Assembly: GCA_002245135.1 (NCBI GenBank)
Contig: NGBS01000293.1
Location: 434,001-498,000 of the forward strand
From: Proteromonas lacertae
Lineage: Eukaryota; Sar; Bigyra; Opalinata; Proteromonadidae
Direction of reading: 5' to 3'
Length of the DNA stretch: 64,000 nt
Part shown: in pieces, positions 18,600 through 28,695 of the stretch
How the letters are laid out: each line of letters opens with the position of its first letter
Position numbering within the stretch: position 1 is the stretch's first letter
Program-made: the position numbers and the translations under genes
The notes under the pieces: model-generated
Databases searched by the model: none
The model's input: only the letters and a program-made list of their open reading frames with translations
What the model was told of the DNA's origin: nothing

Positions 18600-20189
18600 A
18601 TGACATTTCAACCTCTGCCTCAACCATTATCAGTACCTGTAACCCCATCACTATTACTACTACTACCACCACCACTAGCACCAATATCCTCAACTACAAC
18701 TGAAGAAAATTATGTTTTTGTAGGTGATAAAACATATCTTATGAGAAAATGTTATAAAGATATGTTGAAAATTATTTGTAAAGATGATTTTAATTTTCCA
18801 TATCAAAGAAATTATTTAATATTTGGTAATAGTAAAATTGGTAAAACAGTATTAGGTGATATTCTGAAGGATAAACTTGAAAAAAAGTTATCTGGAAATA
18901 TTCAAGTATTTACAGATTATGGAAGTGAACAACATGAATCAAAGAAAATAAAATATGATAAGAATAAACCATATGTCGTCATTGTTAGAGGAAAAGCTGT
19001 AGGTGAAGATGATTATGCTGATGCAAAAATGGTTATAATGTTAGCTAATCCATCTGATGAAAAGTGTAAAACATTTCAAAGCAAAAGATGTCCATTGGTG
19101 ATGTATATACCTCCATTTACAAAAAAAGAAATAGAAGAAGTAGTAACTATGTTGGGAATAAGTAAAGACTTAGAAGCAGTTGACATACAATCTAATATAC
19201 AATTATATCTTGATAAATATGAATTATATGGAGGTGTTATTGGAAATTATGGTATAAATGAAAGTATATTAGAATTATGTGTAGATAGTAATTTGATGAA
19301 AGAAAAGATGAAAGGTATTAGTAAATCATCTTTGTCAAAATGTGAGTATGAAAAACTACTCATATATGAAACAGATGAAAATGATGTTACTAAGTCTGAT
19401 AATCTTAGATTTCTATCTGATACTATTAGAGAAATTGTATATAAAGTGCTATTTAAAGATGTTCGTGGTTGTAAAAATATGATAGACATGTTTGATGAAT
19501 ATCCAACTGGATCTGGAGCAGGAGAATTATATGAAAGAATTATATTTTATTTGATGAAAAATTCAACTGATTTTAGAAATGATATTGTTAAAAAAATGAA
19601 GGATTTGATGTGGGAAATATTTAAAGATGATGAAGATTCAAATGTTTTAAAAGAATTTCTTAAGAAGAAAGTGTACGTAAGTAATGAAAAAAGTGAAGTG
19701 AAAAGTGAAGCTGATTTGAAAAAGAGAATTACACAATTCTGTAATAATGACGATGAAATGGCATTCATTCCTTTAAATTATTGTCATGATTTCCCTGATA
19801 TTGATGCTTTAGTTGGACCGTTTGGTATTCAAATTACAATTCGTAAACAACATAAATTTGCTCCTGAAATGGCAATGATTCTTCAAAATTTGTATAGAAT
19901 GTATACAGAAGGATATAATGAACAAGCAAAGAATTATATTACCACTGTTGATGAAAAATTTAAATTTGGTTACTTTTTTATAAGTAATCAAAATAATGTT
20001 TATTATGAAAAAGTATTTGACAGAGTTACTGAGTATTATCCAAGTTTTTTTCAAGAATTAACACAAGATTTAGAAGATGATGAAAAAGAAGTATTGTATG
20101 AATTAGCTAAAAAACAGAAAAGAACAATACTTGTTGAAAGTAAAACTCTATATTTATATTGTATGAAGTTGATAGAACAAACAAAATAA
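18600..20189 (+). CDS. Crinkler/RHS-type protein: P-loop NTPase plus PD-(D/E)xK-like nuclease
   Basis: Single exon, ATG at 18600 (MTFQPLPQP), 529 residues. The N-terminus (1-40) is Pro/Leu/Ser/Thr-rich and low complexity. A compact NTPase follows: IFGNSKIGKTVLGDIL (Walker A, ~75) and KPYVVIVRG as the likely Walker B strand without an acidic residue. The region KMVIMLANPSDEKCKTFQ then CPLVMYIPPFTKKEIEEVV corresponds to the SP...MPxW..EL stretch of the superfamily, and ELYGGVIGNYG to the GGIPR element. The C-terminal region keeps a nuclease-like core at ~398-420: FPDIDALVGPFGIQITIRK, matching the D...Q-x-T...K pattern of Crinkler/RHS REase domains, with KRTILVES near the end. NTPase motifs look weaker than in the neighbour while the nuclease core looks better, so the two tandem genes are complementary. 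Role as intracellular effector or host-parasite conflict protein is inferred from family knowledge. Confidence 0.75.
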   Translation: MTFQPLPQPLSVPVTPSLLLLLPPPLAPISSTTTEENYVFVGDKTYLMRKCYKDMLKIICKDDFNFPYQRNYLIFGNSKIGKTVLGDILKDKLEKKLSGNIQVFTDYGSEQHESKKIKYDKNKPYVVIVRGKAVGEDDYADAKMVIMLANPSDEKCKTFQSKRCPLVMYIPPFTKKEIEEVVTMLGISKDLEAVDIQSNIQLYLDKYELYGGVIGNYGINESILELCVDSNLMKEKMKGISKSSLSKCEYEKLLIYETDENDVTKSDNLRFLSDTIREIVYKVLFKDVRGCKNMIDMFDEYPTGSGAGELYERIIFYLMKNSTDFRNDIVKKMKDLMWEIFKDDEDSNVLKEFLKKKVYVSNEKSEVKSEADLKKRITQFCNNDDEMAFIPLNYCHDFPDIDALVGPFGIQITIRKQHKFAPEMAMILQNLYRMYTEGYNEQAKNYITTVDEKFKFGYFFISNQNNVYYEKVFDRVTEYYPSFFQELTQDLEDDEKEVLYELAKKQKRTILVESKTLYLYCMKLIEQTK

Positions 20190-20805
20190 TTAATAATAAT
20201 TGATTAAAATAACTCTTAAGAGTTATCATTATAAGAATTTTCTAATTGATTTTTTTGACTTTAAAACTTCCCTTTACTGCTCTGGCACAGTAAATACATA
20301 TTGAATAAACATATTGTCTTAATTTCCTCCTTTCTGTCCTTTCTTCTCTTGTCTCGCCTGTACGGAAATTGAACATATCCTTTTTCAAGAATGGCTGTAT
20401 ATGTAGGTCCTTTTCTGTCCCTTTTTTCAAAATTAGTTTTTCATAAATACTACATATATTATATCTCCAATTGTTAATAAAATATATTAACCTGTTCAAC
20501 AACAAATATACCTATGTTTATTTCTATTTATCAAAATATTATGTAAATTTTATGTATTAAATCTATCCAAATAACATACTTATAAATGTATTGTTCATTT
20601 ACATGAATAGTATCACTTCATAATAGAAATATGAAACAATTGATATAATCTGAATATTATATAAATTAATAAACTACTCATAACTTATTTGAATATATAC
20701 AGTTAAATAAACTTATTAAAATTAGCTAAATTTTAATATTCATTAATTCACAGTATTTCAAAGAAACAGTACTTAATTTATAGATTTATTTAACTTAGCT
20801 ATTAT
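20190..20805. other. Intergenic stretch with a short unexplained ORF
   Basis: No recognisable gene. On the minus strand 20505-20242 an 87-codon frame contains a very basic run (RTGETREERTERRKLRQ) that ends in ICIYCARAVKGSFKVKK. Its bases 20270-20430 are less AT-rich than the surroundings, which hints at a fragment of foreign or older coding sequence. I do not recognise it, and there is no partner in the window. The remainder is AT-rich spacer up to the repeat-family flank at about 20806. Confidence 0.4.
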
Positions 20806-21183
20806 AACCTTCATCATTCACACGTATTACACTACAAGTTAAATCTTGAATTTATCTCACTTATATCTACTACACACATCCAATTCCATAAACAAATATT
20901 AAATATCATCTACATCATGTTTATATTACATTTCATTATCAATAACATAAACTAACACTAAAACTTAACATTCATCATTTATATCATCATATCATATGCA
21001 ATATACATTAATAAATCATAATTAAGTGTTATTGTCTTCATCACACCTTCTGCAATTGAATTAAATCACATTTTAAGTTTTGGGTTATTCAAAATTTTGA
21101 TAAAAATCGAATTTCATTATTTTTGTTATATATTTACATAAAGATGATAATAAAAGTGAATAAACGCATAAGAGAAGAGGGGT
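20806..21183 (+). repeat. 5' flank of repeat family, copy 2
   Basis: Non-coding sequence almost identical to 14284-14690 (copy 1) and to the reverse complement of about 38712-39070 (copy 3). The last ~115 bp are also shared with copy 4 (57885 onward). It includes the strings attaagtgttattgtcttca and gggttattcaaaattttgat. It probably carries the family promoter, because it is the only conserved DNA before each coding region. Confidence 0.85.
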
Positions 21184-23263
21184 ATATTTTGTATTTATTT
21201 TTATGATAGATTGTGTCGAAAATTGGTAGAAAGTGGTTTTGGTGATATAGAAGTGAAGATTAGAGATAATCGAATAATGTCAATCAAGTCAATTTTAGTG
21301 AATGGAAATGAAACTGTAAAGAAACTGTTGTTAGATCGTGAGTTTGTAGGAGTTTTGGAGTTATATGAAGAAATCGAAGAAATTGGCTATTATGAGATGG
21401 AGAAATACTACAGTGGTGGTGAATTAATAATCTGTAAAGAGAGTGTGTGTGAAGTGTTGATGTTTTGTTTATGTTATAGTGAAAAAGAGATAATAAATGA
21501 TTGTTATGAATTTGTGAAGAATAATATAGATGATGAAGTATTAATGAAATTAATTCATATGTGTAATGTATTTGGTGGATGTTTGAGAGAGATAGAAGAC
21601 TTGAAAAATATGGAAATAGAAAAGCGAGGATATAAATATTTATATAAGAATGAATATTTGTTGAGATTAGAAATGAATAATTTGATAGAGATATTAAACA
21701 CGAAAGATGTGATAATAGTGAATGAGTTATGGTTATTAAATCGATTGTTAGAATGGTATAAATTCCAAAAGAATAAGAAAGATAATAAAGAGATTAAAGC
21801 AGATTTTAAACAATTGATAGAAGAAGATATCGATGGTGAAAAGATAAAAGAGAAAGAGATAGAAAAAGAGAATAAAGAAATGTTGAAAGAAATGAAAATA
21901 GAATTAAAGAAAAATGAATGTAAAAATCATATAGAAATATATTTAATAAAAGATGATAGAATTCAAAATGTAATAATCAATAATTACAATGAAGATAATG
22001 AAGAAGAATTTAATGAAGAAGAAAGAAGAATATTGGATAAAATGAAAGAAGAAGAATTGAATGATGAAATAATGTGTATATTAGAAATGAATAATATAAA
22101 AATAACAGAAATAGTATTGATGATAATGAAATATAAAAATATGAAAATGGAAAGTATAAATACTAAAAATATATTTAAATAGAATATATCTCAAATATCG
22201 AAAAGAGAAATCTATTGGAAAGACTATATATAGAATATAATGAGAATAAAAGAAATCGAACAATGAAATGTTTATGTTTGTTTGTTGATGATAAAAAGAA
22301 TATTTCAATAATAGAAGAAGTATGTGGAAAAGAGATTCTTTTTAGAATATTGAATGAAGATAATTATTTAAATTCCATATCCAAAGAAATATTAATAGAA
22401 TATATAAAAGAGAATAAATTGAGTTTCGAAGAAGAAGAAGAAATGATTGTAATAATGAAAGATAAAGAATTATTGAGTGAATTAAAAACAAAAGAAATCA
22501 CATCATTTTCATATCCTCAATTAGAATATTCATTTGAAATAAATGAAGAAATATCAATAATTCCATCATTTGATGGAAATCGATGTGAATTTTCAATCAA
22601 TCCTTCATTACCTGATGGTTTAATGATAGATAAAGAGAATGGAATAATTAATGGAAAAGTGAATAAAGAAATAGAAAATAGAGAATATGAAATAATATGT
22701 AAGAATATTGTAAATGAAAAGAAATTCAAAATATCATTAGAATGTATGTTAGGAAAATTCACAGAATTAAACAAATGTGATGGAATATCAATATCAAATA
22801 ATGGAAAATTAATAACAAATCCTCAAAATGGTTGGCATCATTGTTATTTGAATTTGAAAATGGAAAATGGAATATATCATATCAAATATAAATTTCATCA
22901 AAATGGAAGTTATAATGATGGTATAATGTTAGGATTATCAAATAATAATACATATTCTGGTGGTGATATTTATTATCAATCAACAACATATAATTATTGG
23001 AATATGATTGTTTAAGTCAAGATATTGCTCAATTTTGTCATATTGGAAGAGTTGTTAATAAAAATCCAAATTTCAATAATCATAGAGATGGTTCAATTTA
23101 TGAAGTGATAGTTGATATGAATAAAAGAGAATTTTGGATAAGTCATAATAATTCATCTCCTGTTTTACTTGTTGAAGATTTACCTTCTCCATTATATCCA
23201 TATGCTGAATTATTTTATAAAAACACATCAATAGAATTGTTATCAGTTTCTCATCAAGATTAA
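21184..23263 (+). pseudogene. Repeat-family copy 2: BTB/BACK - acidic linker - putative Ig - SPRY-like gene
   Basis: Compared with intact copy 3, all domains are present: an N-terminal BTB-like region (GFGDIEVKI...SIKSILVNGN), a BACK-like helical region (CYEFVKNNIDDEVLMKLIHM ... ELWLLNRLLEWYKFQ), a Glu/Lys-rich linker, a putative Ig (He_PIG-like) segment (FSINPSLPDGLMIDKENGII) and a SPRY-like end (GSIYEVIVDMNKREFWIS). The break after NTKNIFK is only apparent: a 29-nt intron (22154-22182, GTATAAAT...AAATAG) restores the frame. Two true defects are seen. There is no in-frame ATG at the place used by copies 3 and 4 (copy 2 reads AGG/ATA there), and one base is missing at about 23000 in the SPRY-like domain, where copies 3 and 4 agree. 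It could be a very young pseudogene or contain sequence errors. BTB/BACK proteins often serve as cullin-3 adaptors; that role is only inferred here. Confidence 0.8.
22154..22182 (+). other. Conserved 29-nt intron of the repeat family (copy 2)
   Basis: GTATAAATACTAAAAATATATTTAAATAG splits a Lys codon (A|AA) and joins ...KMEK to YISNIEKRNLLE. The same 29 bases occur in copy 3 (37698-37726, minus) and nearly so in copy 4 (about 58977-59005). The internal ACTAAAAAT could serve as branch site. Confidence 0.85.
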
Positions 23264-23544
23264 ATATAATTTTTAATAATAACATTACTATTTTTTATTT
23301 GTTAGTATGTCATCACTGTGTATCTACTAGATTAATAGCAAAATGTACATATATATGCTGTATATTGAGTTTTATTATAATAAAAATATATTCGTTACAT
23401 ATTTTTGTTTTTTTTCTTTAAATGCAGAAATATAACATAGAATTCGATTCTGATATAGAATAGAAGCAATATTGATAAATATATTCAAGTTGAAACCATT
23501 TATCTCCTCCAATATTATATTAATTACCTTTTTCTCTAGTTAAT

Positions 23545-23970
23545 GAAAGAAATAAATATAAAATATCAGATTTGCCATATTTGATAAAATCAAAGAAAGA
23601 TCTAAATATATTCAAATTTGATGATTTAATGCCTCATATATATGATGAAGATGAATTAAAATCATGTAATATTAGTTCAAATATGCCAATAAACAATGAT
23701 AAAGTGATTCAAAGATAATTAGAATCATATGAAGGAGTGAAAGAAGTAATTAATGATAAGATATTATCAGAACCAAATACTGTTTACAGAATTAGTTCAA
23801 ATCGAATTGAAATGTTTGTTGTTTATCAAACTCTTAATGACAATCCAAAAAGAGAAGAACTTAATTATTATGGGAATAGATGTGTTATAACTCCACCATT
23901 TAAAACGAAAAACAATGAAGAAATATATAGTTGGTTGATTTTGTTAAATTTAACTAAATTTATTATTTGA
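23545..23970 (+). pseudogene. Unidentified coding remnant with one in-frame stop
   Basis: One frame reads KYKISDLPYLIKSKKDLNIF through DKVIQR, a TAA at about 23716, then LESYEGVKEVINDKILSEPN to a TGA stop at 23970. Codon use looks like real coding (Lys/Glu/Asn-rich, few rare residues) and the frame is open on either side of the single stop, so I read it as a decayed exon or gene fragment. It has no domain I recognise. It sits between repeat copy 2 and the 3' end of the inverted ABC gene. The bases 23264-23544 before it show nothing but AT-rich spacer. Confidence 0.4.
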
Positions 23971-24160
23971 TTTGTAATTATTTAGCCAATAAAATTAAAT
24001 AAATAATTTCTGCTTTAATTTCCTCTTGTTACACATGAATAAGAGAAAATTATGAATTAATTACATAAATATGATATATAAAAATGTTACATAATAAATA
24101 AACACAAAATAACAATAAAGAAATACAATAATAATGAATATAATAATGAAATAATAGTAT

Positions 24161-27100
24161 TTATCTGTCAAGAAATCTCACTTTCTTTAATGAGAAATAC
24201 AAGAATATAATAATAATAACAATTTCTATCCATAAATATCCAATATTATTCCAATATTGACTGTATCTTATATCATACATATTACTAAAAAACTCATGAA
24301 CAGTTGCTATACTTCCATCAGCATTTGTAAATGATGGACAATTCGTTATATTTATAACAGATTTTTCACAATCAAATTGATTAGCTGCTGAAGCTTGAAT
24401 TCCAAATGTAAAAGGGTTAATCCAATAAATCCATTTCCAAGGTGCTTTCATTGAAGGGTAACGAAGTTGAAAACCACTACAAGAAAATAAAATACTTGTC
24501 AAACATCCCATAACAACACTAGCTACTTGCATAACAGGGAATAAATAGGAGAACCAATAACCACACATAGTAGCTAACATCATCACTGAATAGTTTACTA
24601 TATATTCTTTAAATACAGCTGCTACTGTGCTTTTCAAACCCATCATTCCATAAGAGAAACACATGAAACACCAAGCTACAAAGAATATGAATATTATTTC
24701 CACTAAAACATAACCAATTAATTGAGCAATTGGATGATAAGTTCTCATCGCATCTTCACGATAAAACACCATTCTTCTGTCTAATAACACTGGAACTACT
24801 CCCATTAAGTTATTCATTGCCATGGCATTTATTGCTAATGCTAATGAAGAGTATCTACTTAACACATTACCAGATGTTTCCATTGGTTGTTGGAAGTATA
24901 ATATTCCTATGAATAAAGATAATATCAATAGATTTCTTATTTTTGATAAGTTATAATCTAATAATCTCCAATCAAATCGGAAATTTCTTTTACTTACTTC
25001 CCATATTTGTTTTGTTATTGAAACTGCATAATCTTCTTTGAAATTTATTGCTGGAGAATTGGCAGATTTTATATTCTCAAGAGTAATTTCTACATTACGA
25101 TATAAATCTGTTGTCAAATAATAATCACCAAATTTCACATTCTTTGTATTTCCTGTTCCAGCTCCAGTTACATCTAACATCCAACTGGCTGGATTTTGAT
25201 CTTTACCAATTCCACTAACTCCATCAATCTTTTCCATATATTCTACTACTTTACTACCATTTTCACCAAGTGGACCAAAATATACTACTTTTCCACCTCT
25301 TTCTAATAGTAATACATCACTAAATAACTTGAATATTTCAAATGATGGTTGATGGATTGTACAAATTATACTTCGGCCACTTGCTGCGATTCTTTGTAAG
25401 ACTTGACATACTAATAAAGCAGCTGAACTATCTAATCCAGTTGTTGGTTCATCTAAGAATAATATTGATGGATTAGCTACTAATTCGATTCCTACCATCA
25501 CCAATTTTCGAACACCCATTGGTAAACCATCCTCTTTTTTGCCTATCATCATATCTTTATATTCTTTTAATTCTAATAATTCTATCACTTCTTTTATATG
25601 ATTGTGGATTGTTGCTTCACTTGGATGACCTGGATATCTTAATCTGGCACTAAACATCAATGCTTCCATTACTGTCTCAGTTTCAGGTAATGTATCTTGT
25701 TGTTCAACATATCCACTTATCATACATAAATCTTTCATTTTATATTCTTTTCCATTCAATAAGAATTTACCTTCTATCTTTCCTTGTGTTTTTCTGTTTG
25801 CTAATACATCTAATAATGTTGTTTTACCAGCTCCACTTGCTCCCATTAATGCTGTCATACTGTGAGCTCGAACATATCCACTTACATCATTCAATAATAC
25901 TTTATCAACTTTCTTTTTAGTATCTCCATCTTTTACTTTTACTGTATATTTTATATGTTCAAATGAAAAATCAACTGTGTTAAAATTAACTTCTGAAGCA
26001 GAAGATCTTGCACTCATTTCACTTTGTCTTGTTACTTCAACAGCTTTCACATCTTTTATTGAAACGGTTTTACTTGGTGGAAATGGATCATATACAATAT
26101 AATGTAATACAATCATTTGTAACAATACAAATACAATATGCTCACAAATTAATATCAAGAAATATTGCCATTGTTCATTCTTATCTGTTGGGAAATCATA
26201 TTGTTTTAAGTAAATAATACCTTCTGGACCATAATCACTTGAAGTAAATTCATTTACTGCTAAACCTTTAATCATATAACTTAATGGAGTAAAATAATAA
26301 AATTCAATTAACCAATCAGGAATTGTTTTACGAGTAATACCAAATCCATTAAATGCATTCAATAAAAAACCAAATATTGGTAAAAATGCTGCTAAAATTG
26401 AGACATTTCTGAATAAATACAGTAAAACCAATTGAAGTGATGTATAAGTGACATAACCAACGAATAAGTAAGCCATACAAATCCAATAATGAACTCCACT
26501 ATCAGAAAGAGTTAATCCACTCATAAAATAGATTATACTACCAAACAGTAATGTTTCTATTAATTGAATAGGATATTGGTTTATTGTAACACTTGCAACA
26601 TAAGATGGAACTGAAAATAATCCACTTTGGACTTGCTTATACATCACTGGCTTTTGAAAAAATAATCCAATAACTACAGAATGTGATGTATTGATTAAAG
26701 TCATAACATAAGTAGAAATTAAACCACATTTTGAAGTATAATCGTCCTTTTTCAAATTGAAGAATATCCATCCATATACTAATCCCATTATTATTTGTTG
26801 AACAATTCTTGCTATCAAAAAACCTTTATCCATGAATGTGCATTTTCCTTGTCTTTTGATTAAGTACATTAATTCATGCCAAAATGGCATTGGATGGGAT
26901 TTATTGAACATCGTTTCATTATAATCATTCTTTGGAACTTCTGTTTTTTCTACTTTTTCATTCACACTTTCTAGATTCTTCTTCTTCAAATCACTCATTT
27001 CATATTTCTCTACTAAATATTGAGTTGTTAATGGAATTGATTCATCTTTTCGATAAACTATTCTTGTTTCTTCTTTACCAACTTCACAGATAAATGCACC

Positions 27101-28147
27101 TAAATCTTTTCCTTCTATCATTTCATAACCAATTGAATTGAAATAAGGTAATATTCCATCACATGGACCAGCATAAGTAACTTGACCTTCACTCAATATT
27201 ATCATATTATCAAATAATGCAATTACCTCAGGATCTGGTTGTAATAAGTGACATACTAAGATTCCTTCAAATATTTTTGTCCATTGGTTTAAGAATTTAC
27301 AAATATCAAATGTTACTGCACTATCTAAACCAGTACTGATTTTATCTAATAATAATACTCGACTTGGACCTAATAAAGATTCACCTAAACTCACTCTCTT
27401 CATTTCACCACCACTACAACCACGATTTACTTCATCTCCAACGATTGTATCTTTACAGATTGTCAATCCCAATAATTTCAAGAACAAATCACTTCGAATA
27501 TTTATATCATCTTCTATCATTGAATGGCCTTTACTTTTCATTTCACCTTTACCATTTAAGCAACCTACTGCGAAATCAAATGTATCCTTTACTGTTAATA
27601 AAGGTAAATGAATATCTAATTGTCCACAGAAACTTGCATAATGTGACCAATTCAATTCTTTCAATTCTTTACCATTACATGTAATTGAACCTGCTATTTG
27701 GCTTTTAGGCAATGTATTTGCTAATAATTTTAGCACTGTAGAACTACCACATGATGGAGGACCCATTACTAATGTTGAAGTACCAGGTTTAAATCTAAAT
27801 GTGATATTCTTCACTACTGGACGATCTTCATACAAACCACAAGGGAATAAACTTCTGATTTGGTTGTAGAATCCACTAATTATGTTAATCACACCATGCT
27901 TCTCACTCTTTGGTTGTTTGGCTGTATAACTTACTCCTTTCATAGCAATATCAACAGGTGGCAAATCTGGTAAAAAGGATTTCACTTGCTTAGCATAATA
28001 CTCATATCCATTTTCTAATGCTTTATTAGCTGAGGATAAACCAACCAGTTTTACTGGTAATTCTTCTTTTTGACTTTCATCACTCACTTTTGGCAATTCA
28101 ATTATGCAATTATTCATTAATGATTCAATTGGAGTTACAGAACACAT
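24161..28147 (-). CDS. Full-size PDR-type ABC transporter (ABCG), paralogue 2, inverted
   Basis: Intronless, 1328 residues, same domain order and motif states as paralogue 1: NBD1 Walker A GPPSCGSST without Lys, Walker B LLLDKISTGLDSA with Lys for Glu, intact NBD1 signature; NBD2 intact Walker A GASGAGKTTLL and Walker B LFLDEPTTGLDSS, degenerate signature LPMGVRKLVMVGIEL. Segments from NBD1 Walker B to the start of TMD1, and from the end of TMD1 through NBD2, are almost identical in DNA to paralogue 1, including third codon positions. Both TMDs (for example KRQGKCTFMDKGFLIARIVQ against RRQLTITLQDKGFIMIRLLQ) and the C-terminal extracellular loop differ strongly. The two genes converge on the 14-24 kb accessory block. 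Different substrates are likely because substrate contacts lie in the TMDs (inference). Confidence 0.95.
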   Translation of the reverse strand: MCSVTPIESLMNNCIIELPKVSDESQKEELPVKLVGLSSANKALENGYEYYAKQVKSFLPDLPPVDIAMKGVSYTAKQPKSEKHGVINIISGFYNQIRSLFPCGLYEDRPVVKNITFRFKPGTSTLVMGPPSCGSSTVLKLLANTLPKSQIAGSITCNGKELKELNWSHYASFCGQLDIHLPLLTVKDTFDFAVGCLNGKGEMKSKGHSMIEDDINIRSDLFLKLLGLTICKDTIVGDEVNRGCSGGEMKRVSLGESLLGPSRVLLLDKISTGLDSAVTFDICKFLNQWTKIFEGILVCHLLQPDPEVIALFDNMIILSEGQVTYAGPCDGILPYFNSIGYEMIEGKDLGAFICEVGKEETRIVYRKDESIPLTTQYLVEKYEMSDLKKKNLESVNEKVEKTEVPKNDYNETMFNKSHPMPFWHELMYLIKRQGKCTFMDKGFLIARIVQQIIMGLVYGWIFFNLKKDDYTSKCGLISTYVMTLINTSHSVVIGLFFQKPVMYKQVQSGLFSVPSYVASVTINQYPIQLIETLLFGSIIYFMSGLTLSDSGVHYWICMAYLFVGYVTYTSLQLVLLYLFRNVSILAAFLPIFGFLLNAFNGFGITRKTIPDWLIEFYYFTPLSYMIKGLAVNEFTSSDYGPEGIIYLKQYDFPTDKNEQWQYFLILICEHIVFVLLQMIVLHYIVYDPFPPSKTVSIKDVKAVEVTRQSEMSARSSASEVNFNTVDFSFEHIKYTVKVKDGDTKKKVDKVLLNDVSGYVRAHSMTALMGASGAGKTTLLDVLANRKTQGKIEGKFLLNGKEYKMKDLCMISGYVEQQDTLPETETVMEALMFSARLRYPGHPSEATIHNHIKEVIELLELKEYKDMMIGKKEDGLPMGVRKLVMVGIELVANPSILFLDEPTTGLDSSAALLVCQVLQRIAASGRSIICTIHQPSFEIFKLFSDVLLLERGGKVVYFGPLGENGSKVVEYMEKIDGVSGIGKDQNPASWMLDVTGAGTGNTKNVKFGDYYLTTDLYRNVEITLENIKSANSPAINFKEDYAVSITKQIWEVSKRNFRFDWRLLDYNLSKIRNLLILSLFIGILYFQQPMETSGNVLSRYSSLALAINAMAMNNLMGVVPVLLDRRMVFYREDAMRTYHPIAQLIGYVLVEIIFIFFVAWCFMCFSYGMMGLKSTVAAVFKEYIVNYSVMMLATMCGYWFSYLFPVMQVASVVMGCLTSILFSCSGFQLRYPSMKAPWKWIYWINPFTFGIQASAANQFDCEKSVINITNCPSFTNADGSIATVHEFFSNMYDIRYSQYWNNIGYLWIEIVIIIIFLYFSLKKVRFLDR

Positions 28148-28695
28148 TCAAAACATACAAAAAACACACTATCCGTTTTAGTAACTGTGGTTTTGTTTTT
28201 CTTATTTTATCACTTGCAGAGAATATATCACTTTTAAAACATTATAAATGAATAATGTTGGTTATATGCATTGTCATGGAACTGTAAAATCAAATTCAAC
28301 AATATCTCCTAATTTACTGACAATTTTATAAACCTAAAATATATATCACTAAAATTCTCTGTAATTACTGTTTTGAATGAAGAATAATCGCATACTTTAA
28401 AATCTACGTAATAAAAATGTTTTAGCCTTATTATTTTGTATAAATTGATATATGCATATATTTTATATTATATTTTTATAGTATTCACACATAAAATAGG
28501 TTGAACATCTATAAAAATGACATTTAAATTGTGTGGGTTTGTGAAAATATTTTTGTTAAATGCACCACTTTTAGATTTTGTTTATTTAACAAATAATAGA
28601 GATATTGAATTATAAACTCAGATTAACGAAAATAATCTACAAAATACTTCATAATCATTAATATTCTATTATTACTAAATACACACATACGCATA
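28148..28695. other. Intergenic region, no gene seen
   Basis: AT-rich spacer between the starts of the ABC gene (minus) and the 3' end of the membrane protein gene (minus). It must hold the ABC paralogue 2 promoter. No ORF, RNA gene or repeat could be supported. Confidence 0.5.

Noticed and set aside
22182-22215. Programmed frameshift between the two halves of the repeat-family gene
   Set aside because: The stop after NTKNIFK lies inside a 29-nt GTA...TAG intron that restores the frame exactly, so no recoding is needed.
22081-22308. Minus-strand ORF rich in Tyr/His/Phe (and its twin at 37572-37799)
   Set aside because: Antisense of the repeat-family coding sequence; composition follows from Lys/Asn-rich sense codons.
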